From Planctomycetales bacterium (GTDB taxonomy: Bacteria > Planctomycetota > Planctomycetia > Isosphaerales > Isosphaeraceae), in contig DAIDKV010000019.1 of NCBI GenBank assembly GCA_027449865.1, forward strand, positions 1 to 36,222: a stretch of DNA of 36,222 nt, in the 5' to 3' direction. The position numbers and the translations under genes were made by a program. The first letter of the stretch is position 1; each line of letters begins with the position of its first letter. Below are positions 16,748-24,536 of the stretch, in pieces. The notes beneath the pieces are model-generated. The model was not told where the DNA came from. It made no database searches and worked only from the letters and a program-made list of their open reading frames with translations.

Positions 16748-18981
16748 TTCCTCAGCAGAAGGAAGAGGTCGGTGTCATGGGGGGTGGCGTGGATCAGCCC
16801 TTCAGCATGCATCCGCCCGCCGATTTCCTTGAATGCCTTCCAGACCGCCTCGACCAGAGGTTTCGGTTCGGGGATCTCCTCGGCGAAACCTCGCGCTAGC
16901 GCCTCGGCGGTTGAGCCCATCCGCCAGGCGAGCTGGGCCATGATGTACTGTCGGACCCGGGTTTCGTCGAACGCGATGGAAGGCGGGACAATCCTTGAAG
17001 GGACGGCTGGATCCTCGGTCAGCAACGGACGGAGCAGGGGATGCTCTCGAAATCGGTCGCGGCGGTGATGAGACGCCACAACCTCGGCCTCGGTAACGCT
17101 CTGGATCGTTCCCCGACTCGCCTCGATTTCGAGGTCTCCCGAGCGGGCCATCCCGATCACGTTCTGAAGGGCGTCGAGGCGGGCATACTGTTCGAAGTCG
17201 AGCTTCAGATGCTCGAATTTCCCGGGATCGAGTCGTTCGAGCTCGCGATAGTATTCCGAGCCCTGGGCCCCGACCTTCAACGGGCGACGTTCCTCGTCGG
17301 TGGCAAGCAATCGATGCTCGGGTGCTGGATCGACCTCGAGCATTCGTCGCATCGATTCCGTTGCGGAGCGACCGACGTTGGTCACAAACGTCAGGCCCGT
17401 CCGAACCTCGCGGCCATCGGAATTCCTGCGTTCGAGGACCATCAGATCAAACGCTGGCAGACGCCCGTTCTTCTTCTTGAGCCGGTCGAGGCCGCGGAAG
17501 GTGTAGGGCCGTCCGTCGCCCTTGCAACAGGCCAGGAGCGACTCGACCAGCCCCGCGAGATTCCCCGCGTCGGGCGGTAAGCTCCCTGGTTGAAGTCGAA
17601 GCAGGGCCACATGCTCCTCGATCTTGCGGTCGACTGCCGCATCGATCAGAGCGTCGATGTCGGGCGTTGTCTCGTCCCGAGCCGGACTATGAACTGGCCG
17701 GACCACACGTTCGATGCCGGCGGTGCCCCCGATCGCCGCGATTGTTTCGCGGCCCTCTTCCCAGGCGTCGCGTGCCCAGTTGAGCACTTCACGAGCCTTG
17801 AATTCCAGGCCATCGCCGAATCGGTTCTCCAGCCATTCGCGACTGAGAGGAAAAAGGGTATCGGATTGAACGCGGAGGCGGACCGACTCCAGTTCAAGGA
17901 ATGGTTCGAGGAACCGCTCCAGCCGAGCCTCGAGGATCTGCCGAGCCTCCGACCGCTTCAGACGATGTAGCTCGACAACCCGATCCGCGATCCGGTCCCA
18001 CGCGGCCTCGGGGATGACGAAGTCTTCGCGATAGGCGAGGAGAGTCTGCTTCACACCGCAGGTGATCACGAGCAGGTTGGAGACGCGATCAAGCATCGCG
18101 TGGAGGAACCGGCAGAACGGCGTGACCTTCTCAGGATCGAGGTTTTCAAACTGATCGATGCAGAGAACCAGCGGTTGCTCACTCACCCGCGCCAGTTCGG
18201 CCAGCGCGTGGAGAACACTCTTGACCTGCTCGTCGTCGGCGAGCATGACCGGCTCCTGCTCGTCGACGGCAAGACCGAGTTGGGCGGCGAGACCTGGATC
18301 GACCTCGTCCCCGGAGAGCCAGGCCAGCGCCGCTCCGGCGAGGAGCCGGCGCCTTGGATCGTCGGCCCTGTCCGGCCGGGCGAACCGCCAAAACTGAAGG
18401 AGAGTGACGAAGGTCGGCCGAATCTCCGCGGATCGGACGAAGTGGGAGAGATAGGCATCGACCGCGAGCTGAAGCTGATCCTCGATCCGATCGACTGTAA
18501 TCCCCGAGACCCCCAGCGCATGGCGGATGGCCCGATCGAGGAAGCCGAAAAGCGGCGTTCGGCTCAGCGGCCCCTGACCGCCATTCGAAAGTCGACTCAC
18601 GACATACTTCAAAAGGTATCGCGGGAGCCGATCGGGATCGGCCAGAATATTGTGCAGGTAAACATAACAGGCGCGTGGACCGCCGCCTGGGCCGGTTTCA
18701 GAAGCCCACCGATAGAGACGGGAGAGCAGGTGACTCTTTCCAATCCCCGCGCCGCCGAGAAGGGCGACGCCGATCCCGGTCCTCGCACGCATTGCCTCGG
18801 AGGCGAGCGAGACAAGCCGGTCAAATGCATCGGCGTGGATTGAAGCAACGTCGACATCGTACGGAGAAGGCTCGGTTACTCGGTTGGAGGCAAATGGGTT
18901 CTCGTCGCGGACGGCGGCGAGGTAGCGATCGAGTCCGGGCACTTCCGCGGTGGACCTGAGCTTTGTGGATTTGGCCGGCAT
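16744..18981 (-). CDS. P-loop ATPase of an operon with the nuclease-HerA fusion
   Basis: A 745-residue protein with an AAA/STAND-like NTPase domain at about 45-410: Walker A GGAGIGKS (76-83) and Walker B LVLCIDQFENLD (271-282), followed by a sensor-like strand LLVITCG at 303-309. A leading segment DENPFASNRV resembles the region before the P-loop of ORC/Cdc6-like ATPases. The second half, from about 430, has alternating strands and helices (FDLMVLERRN, GLTFVTNVG, RLLATDEERRPLKVG) that could be a degenerate nuclease-like or partner-binding domain. The C-terminus (about 665-745) looks like a winged helix. No membrane segment is present. It is the middle gene: 5 bases after the upstream gene and a 4-base overlap with the downstream nuclease. 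The specific family was not recognised; a loader or sensor role in DNA handling is inferred. Confidence 0.8.
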   Translation of the reverse strand: MPAKSTKLRSTAEVPGLDRYLAAVRDENPFASNRVTEPSPYDVDVASIHADAFDRLVSLASEAMRARTGIGVALLGGAGIGKSHLLSRLYRWASETGPGGGPRACYVYLHNILADPDRLPRYLLKYVVSRLSNGGQGPLSRTPLFGFLDRAIRHALGVSGITVDRIEDQLQLAVDAYLSHFVRSAEIRPTFVTLLQFWRFARPDRADDPRRRLLAGAALAWLSGDEVDPGLAAQLGLAVDEQEPVMLADDEQVKSVLHALAELARVSEQPLVLCIDQFENLDPEKVTPFCRFLHAMLDRVSNLLVITCGVKQTLLAYREDFVIPEAAWDRIADRVVELHRLKRSEARQILEARLERFLEPFLELESVRLRVQSDTLFPLSREWLENRFGDGLEFKAREVLNWARDAWEEGRETIAAIGGTAGIERVVRPVHSPARDETTPDIDALIDAAVDRKIEEHVALLRLQPGSLPPDAGNLAGLVESLLACCKGDGRPYTFRGLDRLKKKNGRLPAFDLMVLERRNSDGREVRTGLTFVTNVGRSATESMRRMLEVDPAPEHRLLATDEERRPLKVGAQGSEYYRELERLDPGKFEHLKLDFEQYARLDALQNVIGMARSGDLEIEASRGTIQSVTEAEVVASHHRRDRFREHPLLRPLLTEDPAVPSRIVPPSIAFDETRVRQYIMAQLAWRMGSTAEALARGFAEEIPEPKPLVEAVWKAFKEIGGRMHAEGLIHATPHDTDLFLLLRK

Positions 18982-18986
18982 GGGGG

Positions 18987-20078
18987 TTATCTCCGCGATG
19001 CATAGACCAGCAGCGAGCCTGCCTCTCTCACGCCCGCCTCGCGTTCTGTCTCGCTAAGTGTTCCATGTAGGCCCTCATGGCTATCCAGCGAGAAATCGCC
19101 CGCCATCCGAAGTTCTCTCAGTCCCGCATCGAACTCCTCGCGGCGGAATTCCGAGAGTAACTGGCGAAGGTCGGCCAGCTTGACGAAGTTGGTCAAACCA
19201 TTCCGACGATCCAGGATATCGAACGCCTCCCGGAACGCGCCCACGAAATCGCCAGGCGCGTAGGTCTGGCCGTCGGACGCCGTCGGCGGCTCGTCGAGGA
19301 GCAACATCGACGACTCGGTTTCGTCTGAGTTGGAGGGCGAAGAATGGGTCGGCCGCAGGTGCTCCGAGAGGAAGAGCAGCGGCTCTCCCTTGACGATCAC
19401 CCAGGAGATTCCGGCCGGACACCTTTTCTTCTCCGCGATGGCCCGCGCCGCCTTCTCCAGCTGGGCCTGCAACGCGGGGACAAGCCGCCTGGAGAGCTCC
19501 TTCGGGGTGAAGGCCATCGTCTCGACCAGTTTCTTCTTCACGGTCTTATTGATGGGGCTCAGTACGAAGTGAAGCAGAGCGCCGAGGGCCCTGTCCTCCA
19601 CGTCGTCCCTGAAAACCACCGGCGCATCGAGCCCCTTCTTCGTGGCCACGATCGCCCGATCGGCCATCGGCGAGACGGAGGCAGCCTTGCGCAGGAGCTT
19701 CTCCGAACCCTTCTCGTGGCAGAGTCCGGCAAGCTGGCGAAGGCTCGGCGGATACGACGAGGTGCCGAGGCGGGCCTGCTGCTCGAGAACGGCGAGCATG
19801 TGCTGCGAGAGTTCATCCTCGGGTCTCGGTTCCTCGCCCCGGAAGTAGACTCGTCCGTCGAGGGCTGGCTTGCCGGCCACCTTTCGGACGACGACCGCCC
19901 GTTCGGTGAACGGCTTTCTGGTCGCCGCCTTGACGATCAACTCGGGCGAGACTGCGCCGTCGCTCATCTCGCCGAGTTCTTGCAACGTCGGGTGGCCATC
20001 GAAGGTCCGTCGCGATTCCAGGACCCGAATCATCTCTCCGGCGAGTTCCACCGCCGGGTCGATCTTCCTCTTGCTCAT
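18987..20078 (-). CDS. Duplicated winged-helix-like protein, first gene of the nuclease operon
   Basis: A 363-residue protein of unrecognised family. Two similar modules are visible in the N-terminal half, about residues 15-78 and 92-157: each runs from an ML/MI-x-VLE helix through a second helix (LQELGEM / LRQLAGL) and a third (ELIVKAA / EKLLRKAA) to a basic strand ending VYF or VVF. That pattern suits winged helix-turn-helix folds. The C-terminal 90 residues form another likely winged helix (FREAFDILDRRNGLTNFVKL ... SLLVYASRR). The middle part contains a Lys/Arg-rich helix. This suggests a DNA-binding subunit, perhaps target recognition or control. AGAGGG lies seven to eight bases before the ATG at 20078, and the ATPase gene begins 5 bases after its stop, so the three genes form one operon. 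Confidence 0.75.
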   Translation of the reverse strand: MSKRKIDPAVELAGEMIRVLESRRTFDGHPTLQELGEMSDGAVSPELIVKAATRKPFTERAVVVRKVAGKPALDGRVYFRGEEPRPEDELSQHMLAVLEQQARLGTSSYPPSLRQLAGLCHEKGSEKLLRKAASVSPMADRAIVATKKGLDAPVVFRDDVEDRALGALLHFVLSPINKTVKKKLVETMAFTPKELSRRLVPALQAQLEKAARAIAEKKRCPAGISWVIVKGEPLLFLSEHLRPTHSSPSNSDETESSMLLLDEPPTASDGQTYAPGDFVGAFREAFDILDRRNGLTNFVKLADLRQLLSEFRREEFDAGLRELRMAGDFSLDSHEGLHGTLSETEREAGVREAGSLLVYASRR

Positions 20079-20237
20079 GGGTATCCCTCTCGACTACGGG
20101 TCGGCCGCGTCGTTGCGGAGGATGGAGGTGGAGACCGTCCGGGACTGTCTCGCCTGATTTTTCGGATCGTGATCCCTTTGTACTCATCCCGATCCGGGCA
20201 TGCAAGCAACAGGTTCGACCTCGCCGAAGAAAGTCGG

Positions 20238-23200
20238 CTATGGATTCGACCCGGCGAATTTCCAACCGGGTGCATGATCAGCGGCAAGCGGCTCTCCGGT
20301 GAGCGAAGCCCGGATCATCTCGATCGGGATCGCATTCTCCTTCAGCACGGCGTCGTGGAAATCGCGGTCCGTCATCCGACCCGACTCAACCAGTTCACGA
20401 TGCAAGGCCCGTAGTTGCATTCCGCCGAGCAAGTATGCGGCCTGATAAAGTGGGCCGTACGAGCCGTTGAACGATCGTCGGACCTCGGCCGTCGCATTGT
20501 CTCGTTCATGGCCGACCCGGTTTACCAGTAGCTCAATGCACTCCTTTGGTGTCATCGTGCCGAGGTGGAAACTCAGTGAAAAAATGATTCGGGCGCACCG
20601 ATGCATTCTCCAGAAGAGCATTCCCACTCGATTCTCGGGCGATTTCGCGAAGCCGCGATCCCAGAGCAGGAGCTCCCAGTAAAGCGACCACCCCTCGACC
20701 AGAAACGGCGTACGGAAAAGTTGACGGTACGGGCGATATCGGGCCGCCATGAAGCCTTGCAGGTGATGTCCGGGGATCACCTCGTGATGCACGGTCGCCC
20801 TGGCGAAGTGCCGGTTATTTCCTCGGAGACTCATCATCTTCGCATCATGGGGCATGGTGTTTGTGGGATATGAGACGATGATTGTCTCGCCACCCAGGAA
20901 GAATGGGTTCACGAGTTGTGCCTCGGGTGACATCATTGTCATCCGCCAGGATTCCCTGCAGAGCGGTGGAATGGTGACGAGACTGTTCGCGTCGAGGTAC
21001 GCGATGGCTTCCCTCGCGAGGTCGCGAATCATCGTGGGCTGCTCGCCGGGAGCCACGTGATCGTCCTTCACCCGCTCGAGTGCGGCGTGCCAGTCGTCGC
21101 CCAGACCCATCTCGCGCGCGGCCTTCTTCATTTCGGTTTCGCACCAGTCGAGTTCCTTACGGGCGAGCGAGATGAGCTCCTCGGGAGTGTAGGGAATCAT
21201 CTCATTCCGCAATTCGACGAGGAGCGCCTCGCGGCCGATCGGTGTGCCGATGATTTCCTCGTCGCGACGATCTGCCGAACGAGTGGATGGGGAGTTCGGC
21301 GAGTTGCTGCTTCTCGAACTGCCCCGGCGTCGCCCGCCTATTTCCCGGCCCACGCCCGCTGTCGAGGCCCCGAACCGGTCGCGCAGGGACGTGGCGTAAA
21401 GTTCGATCGCACGATCAACCGCTCGATACGGCTCCTGCATCCACCAGGAAAAGACAGGATCATATCCATCGTAGAACCCGAACCAGGTTTGAAGCGTTTC
21501 TCGGAGCGACTCGACCTCTGCTAGTGCCCGGTTCGCCGATCGGAGCCGGGCTGCGCGGTCCTTGACGGTTGCGTCCTTGTCATTCGGTGCGGAATTGAGA
21601 GCGCTCCGGGCCGCCTCAATCTTCCTGGAGAGGTCGTGGAGTCTTCCGGCGGTCTTGCCCCAATCCATCCGCCGAAGCTCTCGACGAGAGGCGTCGAGGT
21701 CCAGGATTGGCCTCACGAACGGGACCAGTTTCTCCCAGTCACTGCGCTCGCGGTTGAGGATCTCCAGTCGTCCCCGCTCGTGCTCGAGGTGGTTGCGGAA
21801 GAGCAGGTAATCGATCCGACCGGCCTGACCCAGACGGTCAAAATCATACGCCTTGAGACGGTCGAACCATTCTTCGTTGAAGTGTTTCAACCGGGCCTCT
21901 CGCTCCAGGGACCCAGGAGCCGGAGCCGATCGGAGGAGCAGTCCGCGATCGACCTCGTAGCGTTCGATTGCGGGTCGGAGTTCGCTCTCGTCTGCCGCGA
22001 GATCAGTTGGAGCGGGTTTCTCGGCCCTCGTCGGAGCTTGCTCCTCGAGCAGATGTCGGACGAAGAACTCGCGTAGCCGGCGTTCACCGTAGGGGCCGCC
22101 CATCCCGTGGCCGGCGTTGGGGACGACCAGCATCTCGAAATCCTTGCCGGCCTTCACCAGGGCGTCGACCAGCCGAAGCGTCGACTCGGGCGGGACGTTC
22201 GTATCCATCTCGCCGACGATGAGCAGAAGTTTCCCCTTCAATCGATACGCATTGTGGATGTTGGACGACGCGGAGTACCAGGGACCGACCGGATAGCCCA
22301 TCCATTGCTCGTTCCATGAGGCTTTATCCATACGGTTGTCGTGGCAACCGCACCCCGCGACACCAACCTTGTAGAAGTCGGGGTGGAAGAGCAGGCCGGC
22401 CGCGGCGTTCTGGCCGCCCGCCGAACCGCCGTAGATTCCCACTCGCGTGAGGTCGTAGCTCGGGTGTTTTTTCGCCACTGCCTGGTGCCAGAGGATGCGG
22501 TCGGGAAAGCCGGCGTCCTTCAGGTTGTGCCAGCAGATGTCGTGGAACGACTTCGACCGGTTGGCTGTGCCCATCCCGTCGATCTGCACGACAATGAAGC
22601 CCAGGTCGCAAAGCGACGAGTATCGGAGTGCCGGCGTAAACGACTTCGGTACGAACGAACCCTGCGGGCCGGCGTAGATGGATTCGATCACAGGATATTT
22701 TCGAGACGGGTCGAAGTTTCTGGGCCGGCAGATGATCCCCCAGATGTCGGTCTTGCCGTCCCGACCCTTCGCCACGAAGACCTCAGGAGGCTTCCATCCG
22801 CTCGCCTCAAGCGCCGAGATGTCGGCTTGCTCAAACCGACCCATCAGAACTCCGTCATCGACACGACGAACCTCGTGGACCGGCGGCATGTCCACTCGAC
22901 TGTAGGTGTCGATCAGAAAGGCGCGATTCGGCGAGAATTGAACGCGATGGTCGCCATTTTCTGGTGTCAGCGAGACCAGCTTTGAGCCGTCGAGGCTCAC
23001 CCGGTAGTGATGGAGGAAGTAAGGATCCTGACCGGGTTCCTTCCCTCCGGCCTGGAACCAGATCTGCCGTTTCTCCTGATCGACGCGATCGATCCCGCGG
23101 ACGACCCACTCTCCGGTAGTAATCGCGTTTTTGACCGCGCCGGTGCGGGCATCGAGCAGATAGAGATGCCGCCATCCACTGCGCTCGGTCGCGTAAATCA

Positions 23201-24425
23201 GTTCATCGGTGGGATCGAGCCAGGTGATGGTGTCGAGCGGGACGTTCTCGCGATGGGTCGTCCAGATGAAGGTGTTCGACTTTTCATCGATGATCGTTGT
23301 GGCCTCGCCATGACTCGCGTCCACTCGAATCAATCGATATCGCTGATGGCCACGGTCGATCTTCTCGTAAAAGAAGTGGCAGCCCTCACGGTCCCAGTGC
23401 AATTCGGGCTGGCCGTAGTCAATTCGATCGACGGCCGGACGAATGGCCTTCTGGGCGACCTCGAAGAGGTTCAATTCATACGATGTGAACCGATCTCCCG
23501 GAAGCGGATACGGCCGCGACCGAAGCCGTGCCCGACCGCCGCCGGGCGGAGACGACTGGATCAGATAGACCTCCTTGCGATCGCCAGGTTCGATTCGGAA
23601 CCCGATCAGCATCCTTGAATCCGGCGACCAGGAGAGCCGGCCGTAGGCGAGACCTTCCTTTCCGTCGTGAGTCAGGTCAATCACTTCCTTTTTCAGATGT
23701 GAGACCAGTGTGATGTTATGATCCTTCACGAGTGCCGTCCACTGGCCGTCGGGCGATCGGACGCCATCGGACGGCGAGGGCCAGTCGGGGCCCTGCGGAG
23801 GCGAGAGCACGGGCCCACGCCCGGGACGGTGCGTTGGCCGCGCGATCGGCCGGGCCTCACGCTCGATCGCGACGCACTCGTAATTGCTCAGGTTGTACGT
23901 CCAGTCGAGATCATCCGCCCGGAAATGAATCCACCATTTCTCGCTCCCATTCGTCCTGTCAACCGGGATAGGCCCGAGGATGCCCCCGATCTTCAATGAG
24001 ATGGTTCCGGGCCCTTCCAGGTATTCGAACTCGTCGAACGGAAGTCGATCGGACTCGACCTTTTTTTCGGTCGCTTTCGAGAGTGCTTCGGCGAGTCGGG
24101 CGTGGTCGAACGCCGGGGCCCGTGTCCCGCGCGGAGCATAAACCGAGACGAACTCTTTCTTCCCGTCGGCGAAGTCGTTGCGATACCAGAACCGGACGTC
24201 ACCGTCGTACCAGTGCGGCTCGATCCGGGTTTTGAAGACCATCCGATCGGCCGGTGAGCCCCGACGCTCGCGCAACTGCGGCGCCTGATACCAGGGATCT
24301 CCGGGCGGGATTCTGTATGTCTCGCCGCCGACGAGGTCTTCCTCCGCGACCGAGGGGCGTGCCACGCCCGACCAGACCAGGATCATCAGGGCGAATGTCG
24401 CGGTACGCAGTCGTTGCGCTTTCAT
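20238..24425 (-). CDS. Secreted S9 prolyl-oligopeptidase fused to a DUF885 peptidase-like domain
   Basis: A 1395-residue exported protein with a signal peptide at the N-terminus (QRLRTATFALMILVWSGVA). The first half is an S9 peptidase of the dipeptidyl-peptidase IV type: a beta-propeller to about 580 and an alpha/beta hydrolase domain with the nucleophile in YGGSAGGQ (S668), D741 in GEMDTNVPP and H773 in NAGHGMGG. From about 830 to 1380 is a DUF885 domain with the metal-binding-like motif HHEVIPGHH (H1214, E1215, H1220, H1221). A Ser/Arg-rich low-complexity stretch interrupts DUF885 near 1070-1100. The protein may combine serine- and metallo-peptidase activity in the periplasm. The ATG at 24425 begins the signal peptide; the in-frame ATG at 24521 would add 32 residues lying over the neighbouring terminator. 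The reading frame is continuous, so the fusion is genuine. Confidence 0.88.
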   Translation of the reverse strand: MKAQRLRTATFALMILVWSGVARPSVAEEDLVGGETYRIPPGDPWYQAPQLRERRGSPADRMVFKTRIEPHWYDGDVRFWYRNDFADGKKEFVSVYAPRGTRAPAFDHARLAEALSKATEKKVESDRLPFDEFEYLEGPGTISLKIGGILGPIPVDRTNGSEKWWIHFRADDLDWTYNLSNYECVAIEREARPIARPTHRPGRGPVLSPPQGPDWPSPSDGVRSPDGQWTALVKDHNITLVSHLKKEVIDLTHDGKEGLAYGRLSWSPDSRMLIGFRIEPGDRKEVYLIQSSPPGGGRARLRSRPYPLPGDRFTSYELNLFEVAQKAIRPAVDRIDYGQPELHWDREGCHFFYEKIDRGHQRYRLIRVDASHGEATTIIDEKSNTFIWTTHRENVPLDTITWLDPTDELIYATERSGWRHLYLLDARTGAVKNAITTGEWVVRGIDRVDQEKRQIWFQAGGKEPGQDPYFLHHYRVSLDGSKLVSLTPENGDHRVQFSPNRAFLIDTYSRVDMPPVHEVRRVDDGVLMGRFEQADISALEASGWKPPEVFVAKGRDGKTDIWGIICRPRNFDPSRKYPVIESIYAGPQGSFVPKSFTPALRYSSLCDLGFIVVQIDGMGTANRSKSFHDICWHNLKDAGFPDRILWHQAVAKKHPSYDLTRVGIYGGSAGGQNAAAGLLFHPDFYKVGVAGCGCHDNRMDKASWNEQWMGYPVGPWYSASSNIHNAYRLKGKLLLIVGEMDTNVPPESTLRLVDALVKAGKDFEMLVVPNAGHGMGGPYGERRLREFFVRHLLEEQAPTRAEKPAPTDLAADESELRPAIERYEVDRGLLLRSAPAPGSLEREARLKHFNEEWFDRLKAYDFDRLGQAGRIDYLLFRNHLEHERGRLEILNRERSDWEKLVPFVRPILDLDASRRELRRMDWGKTAGRLHDLSRKIEAARSALNSAPNDKDATVKDRAARLRSANRALAEVESLRETLQTWFGFYDGYDPVFSWWMQEPYRAVDRAIELYATSLRDRFGASTAGVGREIGGRRRGSSRSSNSPNSPSTRSADRRDEEIIGTPIGREALLVELRNEMIPYTPEELISLARKELDWCETEMKKAAREMGLGDDWHAALERVKDDHVAPGEQPTMIRDLAREAIAYLDANSLVTIPPLCRESWRMTMMSPEAQLVNPFFLGGETIIVSYPTNTMPHDAKMMSLRGNNRHFARATVHHEVIPGHHLQGFMAARYRPYRQLFRTPFLVEGWSLYWELLLWDRGFAKSPENRVGMLFWRMHRCARIIFSLSFHLGTMTPKECIELLVNRVGHERDNATAEVRRSFNGSYGPLYQAAYLLGGMQLRALHRELVESGRMTDRDFHDAVLKENAIPIEMIRASLTGEPLAADHAPGWKFAGSNP

Positions 24426-24484
24426 GGGGTTGTCTCGTGGTCGGAAGGGTCGGAAAGCATCGCAGTCCCTGGCTCTACCACAAT

Positions 24485-24519
24485 AAAAAAGCGGCGGCCG
24501 GTGCGAGACCGACCGCCGC
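24485..24519 (-). terminator. Intrinsic terminator behind the PVC cytochrome gene
   Basis: On the minus strand a GC-rich stem (24519-24508 with 24502-24491, eleven of twelve pairs formed, five-base loop) is followed at once by a run of six T and then ATTG. It lies 17 bases beyond the stop of the cytochrome gene that ends at 24537 and 60 bases before the start of the S9-DUF885 gene, so it separates these two same-strand genes into different transcription units. Confidence 0.85.
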
Positions 24520-24536
24520 ATCTGCTTCGAATGGGT

